This document shows, in pieces, positions 1 to 9,396 of a stretch of 64,000 bases of DNA; position 1 is the first letter of the stretch; every line of letters begins with the position of its first letter. The notes beneath the pieces were generated by a model. It was given only the letters and a program-made list of their open reading frames with translations, was not told the origin of the DNA and searched no databases. The position numbers and the translations under genes are program-made. Source of the DNA: Ascaphus truei (taxonomy: Eukaryota > Chordata > Amphibia > Anura > Ascaphidae); contig CM071573.1 in the NCBI GenBank assembly GCA_036426205.1, positions 76,604,159 to 76,668,158 of the forward strand, in the 5' to 3' direction.

Positions 1-268
1 TTTGAGCCCTGCACTCTCTCTAGCAGTGCACCAATTGTATCTAGTGACTGCCTGGTCACATGATCTTCCCCACAGAACTTTGCATCTTTGGTCCTCTTCT
101 GCTGCACTGACAGCCATCTACTGAACCCCTTTGCTGAATCACAGGAGAACGGATTGATCGGCAGCTTAGCTAATTACTGATCATTGTGTGGATTGTATAG
201 ATGCACATATTAAAGGAAAACAAATTAAAAAACATTTTGAAACGGCAGCTTGGACTGCTGCCTTAAAA
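1..268 (-). repeat. MITE family B, copy cut by the window edge
   Basis: The segment ends with GGCAGCTTGGACTGCTGCC-TTAAA. It is the reverse complement of much of 42731-43020, including the shared stretch around gcaccaattgtatctag. The two copies define a TIR-type element whose terminus reads roughly TTAAAGCAGCAGTCCA. Confidence 0.7.
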
Positions 269-616
269 TAGTCTTTCGACCTCTGCAGTGCCTGATTTCA
301 CAACGCTGACAGGTTAACAGAAGCTAAACAAAGTGGAATCTATTTAATTGCAAAAAGATACTAGTGTTTTTTGTATGGTTTTGTAAGACTGAACATTAAG
401 GTGACTTATACTGTCTTACAGTGTTTGGTGCATTAGATCAATAAAGCTCGTGAAATCCCCTTCATATTTAATTTATATGCACAGCTGGTGTCTGCTGACG
501 GTTTTAAAAAAGGGCTTGTAGAGCACATTGACTTAATGCTGAGTTTGGCTGCAAAATAACTAAATTTACCTGATTTGTGACCTTGGGCGAAGGTTTTCCA
601 AATTTCTAACCAATTA
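269..616. other. Intronic sequence with nothing recognisable
   Basis: AT-rich single-copy-looking sequence. I see no coding signature or repeat boundary. Confidence 0.5.
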
Positions 617-865
617 CGATATCTATTGGTTGGACGTATCGTTTCCCTATGGAACCTTTCTCAAGAACAACGGGGCTACAACATAATCACCTATCATAAG
701 GACCCAAAAGGAATCAAGAACAGTGCAAATAAATACAGAACGGAAACTCATTTGCGTATTTTGCGTCATTCTTGATTCCATTTTGGGTATTCAAGGGTGA
801 TTATTTTGTACCACCGTTGTTCTCGGGGAACCAAAACATCGAACCAATAAATATCAAAATTGACC
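617..865. repeat. Imperfect palindromic MITE
   Basis: The two halves are inverted copies of each other: a left end with gatatctattggttgg and a right end whose complement reads gatatttattggttcg. Inner pairs include ggaatcaagaa with ttcttgattcc. No ORF is present, so it is a non-autonomous fold-back element. Confidence 0.7.
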
Positions 866-884
866 TTGCAGTGTAGCTAATGTA

Positions 885-1300
885 TATGCAGTATATATAC
901 ACATTTGAAGTTATGATGTGTGTAAAAGGCAACAAAAACCTCCACCATTAGCATATAGCCAATAAAGAATATCACTTGCGAGCACATTCACATGTCTCAG
1001 ACAGGTCTGCACCCTGCCTTTCACCATTATCACCTAGCATACAGTGCTCAAACTGCAGCAAGGGATTCTGGGAAATGACATTCAAATAAGCACATAATGT
1101 GTCACCTTTTGCCTGGAATATCCATACACATGGAGCCCATTTAAGCAGATGCATCGCCGTTCACACAGCTTTTAAGCACAGCATGGGACTAGCAAAGCAA
1201 GTACAAACCACTCACAGACATGTTTCAACCTTGATGGGTATCATCAGTGTGAGGTTGGTTGTACTGGCTTTGCAATATTTCTAGGCTGGTAGGTTTACCA
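885..1300 (+). repeat. Dispersed repeat R1, copy a
   Basis: It contains the R1 landmarks gggattctgggaaatgaca, the segment around gtgtcaccttttgcctgg, cacacagcttttaagcacag, and ccactcacagacatgtttca. The same order occurs again at 1306-2195 and 13550-13880. It has no coding capacity and an unknown mobilisation class. Confidence 0.75.
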
Positions 1301-1305
1301 TTACA

Positions 1306-2195
1306 TTTTAAGTTATGGTGGGTGAAAAAGGCAACAAACAACCTCCACCGTTAGCATATAGCCAATAAAGAATATCACTTGTGAGCACATTCACATGTCT
1401 CAGACAGGTCTGCATCCTTACCTTGCAACCATTATCACCTAGCATACAGTGCTCCCACTGCAGCAAGGGATTCTGGGAAATGACATTGTGACAGGGTAAA
1501 TAAAAGCCACCAGTTATATGCCTGGAAAACCTATGTCTAGTCTGCAGTGCAGCACTGACTAGGTTAACTTCAGCTGGGAACCTCAGGACAATTAGTTGGA
1601 TTCCAGCTGCCTAATCAAGGTGTGTTAAAACCCAGGCTGTAGACACATGGAGCCTGGCTGTTGAGGAGAGAGGAGTAAGCTGCTAAAGAGATTAATGAAA
1701 CAAGGTCTGAGTAGCAAAGTAGTTGAATTGTGAACTGTCTGTCCCCTGCATAGAAAAAGCGTAGCTACCTTTTATATAAACTGTCTGCTAAAGAGAAACT
1801 GTTTTGTTTGGTTTGCTGAAGAAAAAGCCATTTTCGTTTGTTGCTGATGAAAAGCTATTTTTGTTGTGTGTGCTGTATATCTTTTAAGGCTAAATAAATA
1901 AGGCTTGTCAAGAAACCCACGTGTGTAGTTGCATGTACCCTGCAACAGACATGCAAATGAGCACACGTGTCACATTTTGCCTGAAATTAATTTACTTGGA
2001 ACCCATATAATCAAATGTTCTGCTGTTCACACAGCTTTTAAGCACAGCATGGGATTAGATGCAAAGCCAGTCAAACCACTCACAGACATGTTTCAACCTT
2101 AATGGGTCTCATCAGTGTGAGGTTGGTTGTACTGGCTTTGCCATTTTCAAGGCTTGGTAGGTTTACCATACACATTTTAAGTTATGGTCGGTGAA
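1306..2195 (+). repeat. Dispersed repeat R1, copy b, split by a solo LTR
   Basis: A second head-to-tail R1 copy directly follows copy a. It is interrupted at 1487-1947 by an LTR with a 5-bp duplication. Removing the insert restores the order seen in copy a. Tandem R1 copies suggest a duplication before the LTR landed. Confidence 0.75.
1487..1947 (+). mobile_element. Solo LTR with 5-bp target-site duplication (GACAT)
   Basis: The 461-bp block begins TGTGACAGGG and ends CCTGCAACA, the usual TG...CA LTR ends. It is flanked by GACAT at 1482-1486 and 1948-1952. An AATAAA-like signal (ctaaataaataagg) lies near the right end. A diverged reverse copy lies at 39991-40471. There is no internal region, so it is read as the product of LTR-LTR recombination. 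Clade unknown. Confidence 0.85.
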
Positions 2196-2780
2196 AATGG
2201 CGCATTAAACCCTTTGGCCAAAGCGTTATAAGCCTACAGCCAATGTCAAGGGATAACCAAATTGCAGGTACTTACACTGAATATATGTAAGTGTTGGGCC
2301 TTGGACTAGTGAAAAATGTGAGAAAGCCCTGAAAGGGTTAAATTAAGCATATGCTCATTGTGAGTAGTGCAATTAAAAGCTGGCCAAAGCCAGTATCATA
2401 TATATAGAGGTAAACTGTGGGTGCACAAATTCCCTGGTGTGAAGATAATAAAACTTACACATATTTCTTTCTGTCAGCCTTATACATTCACCTACTCTTC
2501 AATGGAGGGTGATGTGCAGACTGACACTGAAGTTTGATATACTGTACCTGTACTAATTGGAAAATTGGTAGGGGCTCTGTCCTTAAGGGAGAAGACATAC
2601 ACCTCCAAGGAAGTGCTATTTAAAGCAGATGAGCCAATAAACCTACCCCTATGGCGAGTCAGTGACACTAAAATGCTCTTATGGAGTATGCAGCAAGGAA
2701 ATGGATTGGCCTAATATTTGTGAAAGTCTGTACTGTACTGTATATTCTCATGAATTTATATATATTCCACCACCATTCGC
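2196..2780. other. Intronic sequence, no recognised feature
   Basis: Moderately AT-rich. I see no ORF or repeat boundary that I can support. Confidence 0.4.
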
Positions 2781-2785
2781 ACCAC

Positions 2786-2818
2786 CTTGAGAAAGGTCCC
2801 ACTGGGGGACCGAAACGT
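2786..2818 (+). ncRNA. Degenerate hammerhead-like motif
   Basis: A TTGAGAA box (expected CTGANGA) is followed by a stem II of GGTCCC paired with GGGACC, then GAAAC and a GTC triplet at the expected cleavage position. The first box carries substitutions, so activity is doubtful. The following 60 bases resemble those after the motif at 3830, marking a repeat family. Confidence 0.5.
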
Positions 2819-2889
2819 CGGTTTTTGTGTCTTCTATCACATATAGAACATTTTTGATTTACTTACCTGCGTGCGTCCTTGATGTCGTG

Positions 2890-2939
2890 TTGCAACGGTA
2901 TCGTATGGTCTATATATATATATATATTTATCTATATAT

Positions 2940-2981
<42 letters not shown>

Positions 2982-2988
2982 TATAGTA
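2890..2988. repeat. TA-rich simple repeat
   Basis: Mostly alternating T and A (tatatata) with short interruptions. Confidence 0.9.
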
Positions 2989-3100
2989 CTTCAGTATTAG
3001 GTGATAAGTTGTTAGTCCATAAAAAAGGTGTCACCTAATACTGAAGTACTCATTTATTCTGCACTATCGCATCTGGACTAACACGGCTATTTCCGTTATA
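2989..3100 (+). mobile_element. Penelope-like element 3' tail fragment
   Basis: It shares gttagtcc-ataaaaaaggt, cacctaatactgaag, ctggactaacac and gctatttccgtt with the tail at 43490-43640 (opposite strand there). A small inverted repeat (cttcagtattaggtga with tcacctaatactgaag) is included. Confidence 0.65.
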
Positions 3101-3104
3101 TATA

Positions 3105-3389
3105 TGTAGCGTTGCTTCCCCCCCCCCACCTCTGGCAGATCTTGCCTCAGCTACAGGTGTTGTGGTGCTTGTTACCTGTGAGGGTCCAGGAGAGATGAGC
3201 CTCCGCGATGGTACGGGGAAACAGGACAGGCTATTGGTGATCCTTCAGGTTGTTCTCATCTTGGTGTCCGCGTCTCCAGTCATAGCGAGCTCGAGCATAT
3301 CTGTAGACAGTCCCCACTATGACTGTCTTCTCTCATACTTCTACCCAATAGACTGTTACTTAGGCAGAAGTATATACAAAGGATTCTTT
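3105..3389. other. Unclassified GC-richer segment interrupted by two transposons
   Basis: Deleting the hAT-like element (3398-4179) and the LTR element (4328-10282) with their TSDs joins 3105-3389, 4180-4327 and 10288-10500 into one continuous stretch. It could be an older LTR or other repeat. The ORF running through it changes to C-rich low-complexity sequence and I do not accept it as a gene. Confidence 0.4.
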
Positions 3390-3397
3390 ATTGGAGC

Positions 3398-4179
3398 CAG
3401 GGCCACTAACAGAAATCGTGGGGCCCGGGACAAACATTTTAAACAGGCCCCCCACCCCCCGTGTCGGCGGTATTGCCCGCCACCCCCCATTTCATACCTC
3501 ACGAGCCCCCTCTCTTTTCCCCCTATTCCCATGCATTTCTCTCCCTTCCGTCTCACCATGCCGCCTTGCATATATTTCTCTCCCCTGCTTCTCACACTTA
3601 CTCCCTCTTTTCCTCACTCACCCCCTCTCTCCTGTCCCTCCGTCAATTACCCCACGCTCACTCATTCCGTCTCCCCCTCACACAATTCCCCCCACAAGAT
3701 ATATACCAAAAAAATTCCCACCCACAAATACATTTTTAAAAAAATCCCCACCCACCCAAATGCATACAAAAAAAACACCTACCTAATACATATAAAAAAC
3801 AATACATATAACCCCCAACGCACACCACCCTGAGGAAGGTCCCACAAGGACCGAAACGTTGGTCATGTTTGTGCTATGTTTATTTTTGAATACAAGTTTT
3901 CTTACTTACCTTTGAGTGCTATCTTGTGTCTGCTCCTGCTGGAGTGGATTACTTTTCTCTTACTATTGGTATAGGACATGCACCGCAAACTATTTATGGT
4001 ATTGGGAGCTGCAGGTGCCCCATTTTGTGTGTGTTATATATAATATACCCCCGCCCCCCCTCCTCACCTCTACTCCCCCCACCTATATAATATAATATAT
4101 ATATCTATATATATATATATTAACATATTAAATACTATACACATACAGTGCCCTTGGTGCCCCGCTGTTGGTGGCCCTG
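3398..4179. mobile_element. hAT-like non-autonomous DNA transposon with 8-bp TSD
   Basis: The left end CAGGGCCACTAACAG and right end CTGTTGGTGGCCCTG are near-perfect inverted repeats. Identical 8-bp duplications ATTGGAGC flank the element at 3390-3397 and 4180-4187, which is the hAT signature. The 782-bp interior is C/A-rich and non-coding, and contains a hammerhead motif and TA repeats. No transposase is present. Confidence 0.9.
3830..3857 (+). ncRNA. Hammerhead ribozyme core (type I-like)
   Basis: CTGAGGA is followed by stem II GGTCC-loop-GGACC and then GAAAC with a GTT triplet. These are the conserved hammerhead boxes with a minimal stem III, as described for ribozymes in Penelope-like elements and animal retrozymes. 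Stem I is only partly complementary (ACC with GGT, and GCAC with GTGC). It lies inside the hAT-like element. Confidence 0.7.
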
Positions 4180-4327
4180 ATTGGAGCAGCCACTGCAATT
4201 GGTATCACAGCGTATGCATCATATTTTAGGATGGGTGCCAGACCTCTGGATGGTGCTGGCCTTCCTGCAATACTGGGGCCCTGTGCTCTGCACAGATCTT
4301 AGGCTGCACTCAGCTCCAGGAGGAGCT

Positions 4328-5210
4328 TGTAAGGAATCCACTACTGGCTTTGACTATTTCCTTGCAGACTTATGCAGTTGCAAGCTTCCCCTGGCAATCA
4401 ATGGCACATGTGCTGCCTCTCATTGCAGCTTCTGCCCTGTGCTACATCATTGGAGGAATACTCACACACCCTCCTCCTGTGATTGGATCTCCGCCCTTTA
4501 TATCCTGGGCGTTGGCACTGAACCAGTGCTGAGCATAACTATTCCTACCTTAATGTTACTGTCTCAGCCACAAACCGCCCAGGCCTGTCTCCTAGTGTTC
4601 TGCCGTCCCAGTTCCTGAGTATCCACAGGCCTGTTCCTGGACGTCCGTGCTGAAGCGTTGTTGCCAGCACTGGTACCTGCTGCATTCCCTCCTAGCAGTG
4701 GCTACCCTTCCTTTCCTGCGGCCTGCTGCTATCTCCTTGCAGTGGCCTGCCCTGGACGTCTGTGCTGAAGCGTTGTTGCCAGCACTGGTACCTGCTGCAT
4801 TCCCTCCTAGCAGTGGCTACCCTTCCTGTTCCTGCGGCCTGCTGCTATTCCCCTGCAGTGGCCTGCCTTGGACTTCTGCGCTGAAGCGTTGGTTCTCCCC
4901 GACGCTGCCCTGCGGGGAACTTCGGCCAGCTTGCTGTCTCCTCCTGCTGAGATCGGCGTCATGGGCCGAGGCTGCTCCTCGCGCAGAAGCCACTCCCACG
5001 CTCCTAAGCTGAAGCGGGGAACTCCTGACTACCTGTTGCCGAACTCCTGCTTCAATAACGACGATGCTGCCTTCTCCAATCCTGACCCTGCGATGTACGA
5101 CTACGAACTCCGCACTCCGGATCAGTCTGCGTGGACTAAGGTCGGTGATTATATAACCCCACCTCAGCCCCGCGGTCCGGTCCCGGTTTGTGGCGAGCAT
5201 CGGCGTAACA
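4328..5210 (+). repeat. 5' LTR
   Basis: It starts TGTAAGGAATCC and ends GGCGTAACA. A TATA-like CTTTATATCC lies near 4495. A 115-bp tandem repeat is present at 4637-4866 with a partial third copy. Apart from small differences it matches 9397-10282. Confidence 0.9.
4637..4892 (+). repeat. 115-bp tandem repeat inside the LTR
   Basis: Units start at 4637 and 4752, each opening with ctggacgtc and including gctgaagcgttgttgccagc. A truncated third unit starts at 4867. The same array lies at 9705-9960 in the other LTR, so the duplication preceded insertion. Confidence 0.85.
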
Positions 5211-6076
5211 GTTTGCTTGGCCAACAAGAACCGGACCGCGCCGTGGCGGGGGTTGGCAATTTTCCAACTGAAGTTATGTCCCGGCCTGCGTACCAGTCCC
5301 ACTATGAAGGCCAGTATCTGTGTGAAATAATAGCCCTTTTTGAATACCTGTTTACGTATGAAGGTTTAACCCCTTTGCAAAGACAATGCCGTTGTGATCT
5401 CTTTATTAAGTCTTGCTGCATCCAGAACTTAAAACAGTCTCTGGCCGCTTGTATTCGCTCTCCTGATTCCCCTATAACCTGGGATAACGTGTACCCTATG
5501 GAACTGGCCGACGCCCAAAAGGCACTCTATGCCCTGGCCTCATCACTGGACATTCATCTAGTACAACAGGGCGCCCTCCTCATGTTGGCTCAGTCACAAG
5601 ATACACTCCATGTACTTTCCTTAACACTTGACATTTGCATAAAAGAACAGGACCCCCTCCTTGCCAGCTACGCTGCAGCTTGGCAGATCCCCTATGCTGC
5701 CAGTCCTGTTGCTAAACCTGTGGGGGTACCTCCCTCTTCTAAGAATGGCCAAACCATCTCTCTGTCGCTGCCCGCTAAGGAAGAAGCTGCCACGCTCCCT
5801 AATCCTGAGTTAACCTCCCTAAATTCTGTCCCTGAGGTTATTCCGGTCTTAACCCCTGCTAGTCAGGCCTATGAGTCCCACACTGTAAATCCCTGCATTC
5901 CCCAGGTCAGTGTGTCTTCCCTAGCACCAGAGAATGAATCCTGTTTGCCCTCTTTTTCTAACCCAAAAATTCTAAGCTCTGTTCCCGAGGTTTTTTCTGT
6001 TTTAACCCCTGCTAGTCTGCTCTGTGAGGTCCCTACTGCTAACCTAGTATTCCGCAGTCTAATGTTAGGTCCCTAG
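4868..6076 (+). CDS. Unidentified LTR-element protein, first ORF (gag position)
   Basis: The open frame of 402 codons begins inside the 5' LTR and continues into the interior. The true start may be the Met near 5276, just inside the interior (MSRPAYQ...). The part from about 5290 to 5700 is globular-looking with a Cys/Leu-rich segment (CRCDLFIKSCCIQNLKQSL) and Ala/Leu-rich helices. After about 5800 it becomes Pro/Ser/Thr-rich and contains degenerate repeats built on V-x-x-V-L-T-P-A-S, which recur at 5833, 5988 and 6162. The position right after the LTR suggests a gag-like role. I do not recognise a gag domain, zinc knuckle or protease, so the function is unknown. Confidence 0.6.
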   Translation: MDFCAEALVLPDAALRGTSASLLSPPAEIGVMGRGCSSRRSHSHAPKLKRGTPDYLLPNSCFNNDDAAFSNPDPAMYDYELRTPDQSAWTKVGDYITPPQPRGPVPVCGEHRRNSLLGQQEPDRAVAGVGNFPTEVMSRPAYQSHYEGQYLCEIIALFEYLFTYEGLTPLQRQCRCDLFIKSCCIQNLKQSLAACIRSPDSPITWDNVYPMELADAQKALYALASSLDIHLVQQGALLMLAQSQDTLHVLSLTLDICIKEQDPLLASYAAAWQIPYAASPVAKPVGVPPSSKNGQTISLSLPAKEEAATLPNPELTSLNSVPEVIPVLTPASQAYESHTVNPCIPQVSVSSLAPENESCLPSFSNPKILSSVPEVFSVLTPASLLCEVPTANLVFRSLMLGP

Positions 6077-6096
6077 GGCAAGAGGCAGAACCCCCT

Positions 6097-7145
6097 ATGA
6101 CCCCACTCTCGGAGACTAGCTTCTATTTCTCTGATTCTCAGGTACAGAGTAATTTAACCCTTAAGGTTTTTCCTATGTTAACCCCTACAGGTCAGCCCTA
6201 TGAACCTCCCTTGGTAAATCCCTGTAGTCCGTCAGTCAAGGACACCTACTTAGCCTCAGAGGATGAACCCCTTATGTCCTCTAACTCAGCTAAAATTCTC
6301 GGGGCTATACCCCCTGAACATTCTGCAATAATACTGGCTCCAATTAAAAGTATTCTGGAGCCGTTTGTTTCTCTAAACCTGTTCGCAGAATCCCTACTCC
6401 TACAGTAGGTATTTCGCTGACCCCGTCTGTCACTCAGAGAGCTGAGACCCCTGCTTCTGAGCATAGACCCCTTTTCGTGGAATCTGTTGTCGTTTCTGAT
6501 GTCCCAGACACTCTTTCCCAAATACCCACTTCAGAGACCAGCACAGTCGTGGTTGCCCCACTTGCACTGTCTGTGTTCTCCTTTTCTCAAATCCTAGGGT
6601 TTAAAGCGAACAGTACATATTATGTCCCTTTCCAAGTGACCCCTTCTGAGATCAGCATATCTGCTGTTGCTCCCTTAGTACAATTACAGTCAGGGTTCCC
6701 CTTTTTGAAGGATCAAGTTTTCAAATGTAAAACTCCCTTTATCCCTGATTTTGTAAACCTGCAGTCTCTTCTCACTGTAGTTAAAGGTTCTCAAGGAGCC
6801 GCAGAGTTAAGCTCTGCCGCTGCAAAATCTTCTGTTATAGAAGCAACCTTGCCTAGCTTACTTCTGTCTGTCCTATCTGTGATGCCTATCACCTTTACTA
6901 AAATTTCTGTTTTGCAAGGTATTTCTCCTATTAAGTCTGTGATACCTGCAATTCCTTTAATTGGTTCCAAAACCCCTGTCACTAAGTTACCATGGAGTCT
7001 GATGCCCTCACTAGGGATTCTCAGGGACCCAATTCTGAAACAAGTGCAATGTTCTCTGATTTCATTACAAGCAAGATGTCCCTTGTTTCTATTGGAAAGT
7101 CTACCCCAGTTTCTCTCACGGATCATGCCACAGCTTCCGGGATGA
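6097..7145 (+). pseudogene. Continuation of the LTR-element ORF, frameshifted
   Basis: Two further open stretches (6097-6408 and 6477-7145) lie in two other frames. They carry the same Pro/Ser/Thr/Val-rich composition as the end of the first ORF and another copy of its repeat (FPMLTPTGQPYE). The shared style across frames argues that one long frame has been broken by indels near 6076, 6410 and 6985. No enzyme motif is visible. Confidence 0.5.
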
Positions 7146-7984
7146 TTAAAAATGACTTTAAGTCTGGGATGCCCACTCCTGTAATAATACTGTTTCACGC
7201 TGATTCGCCCACAGTATTCGGGGTATCCACTACTGACTGTATGTCTACTACCATGAACTCAGGGGTATCGCATTTGGAACTTTCCCTTTTTTCGAAAGAT
7301 CCCGTCTTTAAAATGGACTTATATTTCTCTGTGTCTTCCACAATACTTGGGGTACTTGCTATTGACTGTCCTGTCCCAAAACTAGGGTTACCTCTCAAGA
7401 AGGTGCCTGGAGCTACCGATGTTAAAAACCCTATGTTTAAAACAGTAACAATTTGCATTGCTTCTCCCACAGTATCATGTAAGACCTGGGTACCTGGGAC
7501 CTCCACTCTGAAGCCAAGCTCTAGTTCTCTGTCTTCTTTCTCTGTGTTGGAGGTACCCAGCTTTAACCCCAAGACTTTTTTCCCTAAGGCTGATGCACTG
7601 CTTAACTGCCTGCCTTTTTTTTTGGATAAAATCTGTTTTCTCACCTTTCAAACAGACTCCTTACTCGCTGGTCTCTGTGCGGTGCCCAGAGTGCCCTTTC
7701 TGGGTGGCATTTGGCCTTTCTCTAAGACGAAGACACCCTTACTGGACCTCGTCGCTTTACCTGAAGCGTCCGTCCCTGTTCTCTATGGGTCCACTATGGG
7801 TATAGACATGCTTATTATGTCCTTCGCCAAGGCCACAATTTCGGATTTGATTCTCTCTAAAGATCACAAACCAATGGAAGCGGATCCTTCTTCAACTGCC
7901 AGTACCATGACCAAGAGTTGCATACACACTGCTACAGACTCTCGCAAATTGCTTGGGATAGCAACCCTGCTTTGTATCAAAAGT
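6992..7984 (+). CDS. LTR-element ORF, C-terminal part, interrupted by a nested insertion
   Basis: A 330-codon frame that is Ser/Thr/Pro/Leu-rich and has loose internal repeats (SPTVFGVSTTDC, SSTILGVLAIDC, SPTVSCKTWVPG). It runs to the 13-bp duplication at 7972-7984 and then hits a stop within a few bases of foreign DNA. After the insertion the same frame resumes at the second copy of the duplication and ends at a natural stop at 8986. The resumed tail contains LEAKDFLNFLRADFTKDIAF. There is no recognised domain. Confidence 0.6.
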
Positions 7985-8817
7985 GATTAAATGAGCCTGA
8001 GGAAGCCGTCCAATCGGCGAAACGCGTTGCTCTAATTCGTTGAAGATTTTTGGCACACTGGGGCTTCCGTAGCTGAGGGGAGCAGTTTGCAGTCACAGCC
8101 GCGCCAGGAACTGACATCCACTCCAACTCCGGACGCGGAGGAGAGAGCGGCCGGGGACCGGTGCAAACCGCAGCCACGGGAGCATACCGGCCAATTGTTT
8201 TACTATGGAGGGGAAGAAGCTCAGAACGGGGAAACTGTGATAGAGACCTGCATTGAACCCCCTGCTTGCCAGCAGTAGCGTACACAGCACCCCTGGGAAC
8301 ATCTCTGACGGGGAACCCTAGTTGTTATCCATAAAGACACATCTGCCCTTCGCCTTACTCACACTGGGCCTGTGAGTATTTATTTATTTATATTGTAAAT
8401 CCAACGACCCCCGCTGCACTCAACTGCAAAGGGTCACCATCTACCACAAAGATACCAGCTTGGGATTGGGTTTACAACATGGCCGTGTAAGCAATTATAA
8501 ATCCATCCTACTATTGATTTGTCCCCATCTCCATACCCCCCCCCCGGCGCTACCCCCCCCCCCCCTTTCACTGGGTTTACTCTGTGATAAACCAATTGTC
8601 CATATTTGTTTTCACCTGTGCATCTATTCATCCCTTGCTCCCCCTACTCTGTTTTGTTTATACGTTTCCATAAGGGCTTTGGACCATCCCTTTACCAGGG
8701 GTAGAAGCAGAAGGGATCACAAGAATAACTCCACATCAGTAGAAAATAACCACAATAATTGGTTCTATCGCTCTTCCGAAATTCTGTCACTAAAGGTAAG
8801 CGCCTGGTTCTTCCATA
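7985..8817 (+). mobile_element. 833-bp hammerhead-bearing retroposon nested in the LTR element
   Basis: It is flanked by perfect 13-bp duplications TTGTATCAAAAGT at 7972-7984 and 8818-8830, a length typical of target-primed insertion. A hammerhead core lies 12 bases from the left end. The interior is GC-rich at first, then C/T-rich with long C runs. No conserved ORF and no poly(A) tail are seen. It is probably a non-autonomous element mobilised by a Penelope-like or LINE enzyme. Confidence 0.8.
7997..8023 (+). ncRNA. Hammerhead ribozyme core
   Basis: CTGAGGA, a perfect stem II GCCG/CGGC with a six-base loop, and GAAAC are followed by GCGTT, giving a GTT cleavage triplet after a minimal stem III. 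GAGC before the core pairs with GCTC after it to close stem I. All conserved boxes are intact. Confidence 0.8.
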
Positions 8818-8986
8818 TTGTATCAAAAGTACTGCTGCAATAGTGTGTAGTGAACCCTCCCGCCCCATTCCCTCGCTAACCATCACCCAGAATTCCTTGG
8901 AAGCTAAAGACTTTCTCAACTTCCTCCGTGCTGATTTCACCAAAGACATTGCCTTCTCTGAAGATCTCTCTGCCATTTTTGTCTGA
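8818..8986 (+). CDS. Resumed 3' end of the interrupted LTR-element ORF
   Basis: The reading register at the 13-bp duplication (tgt-atc-aaa-agt) is identical on both sides of the insertion. The frame then stays open for about 50 codons to a stop at 8984-8986. Confidence 0.6.
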
Positions 8987-9149
8987 CAATCTGTGTCCTG
9001 TGTCCTGTACTCTTGGACTATTACTATGCACCGGACACCTGGCTACTGCCCTTCTGATGTTCCCATTCCGGAGCCCTCAGGTCCCATTGTCCATGTACCA
9101 AGAACTGCAGTGCCACCGCTGTCTTTTATGGCACTCGCCAATGTACACC

Positions 9150-9396
9150 TGGATTGTGGACCTAATTCTCGCCGGAGACACTTCAGGAACAACTCAATGT
9201 CTCCCAGACCTATGAATGGTCCTGTCCACCCAGGCTTCTCACCCAGTGGTGGGGGTACTGTAAGGAATCCCAACAAATTGTGGACTTTCAGCGCCACCTC
9301 TCGCCTAAGGAGGTTTAGGAACAACTCCATGTCCCCCAAATCTGTGAATGACTCTGTTCGTCCGGAGGTCTCACCTGAAGGGGGGGGGGGGGGTAC
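9150..9396 (+). repeat. Duplicated polypurine tract region before the 3' LTR
   Basis: Two roughly 138-bp units share aggaacaactc-atgtc, then a G-run, then TACTGTAAGGAATCC. The first unit ends at 9259-9270 with the first 12 bases of an LTR, and the second runs into the real 3' LTR at 9397. Confidence 0.7.
9378..9393 (+). promoter_or_regulatory. Polypurine tract of the LTR element
   Basis: GAAG followed by a run of thirteen G, three bases before the LTR start. This is the expected site for plus-strand priming. Confidence 0.6.

Noticed and set aside
3162..3833. 223-codon ORF
   Set aside because: It crosses the left end of a hAT-like element and its second half is C-rich low complexity. Composition explains the open frame.
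5211..5240. tRNA primer-binding site after the 5' LTR
   Set aside because: A TGG occurs eight bases in, but the following bases do not match a tRNA 3' end that I can name with confidence.
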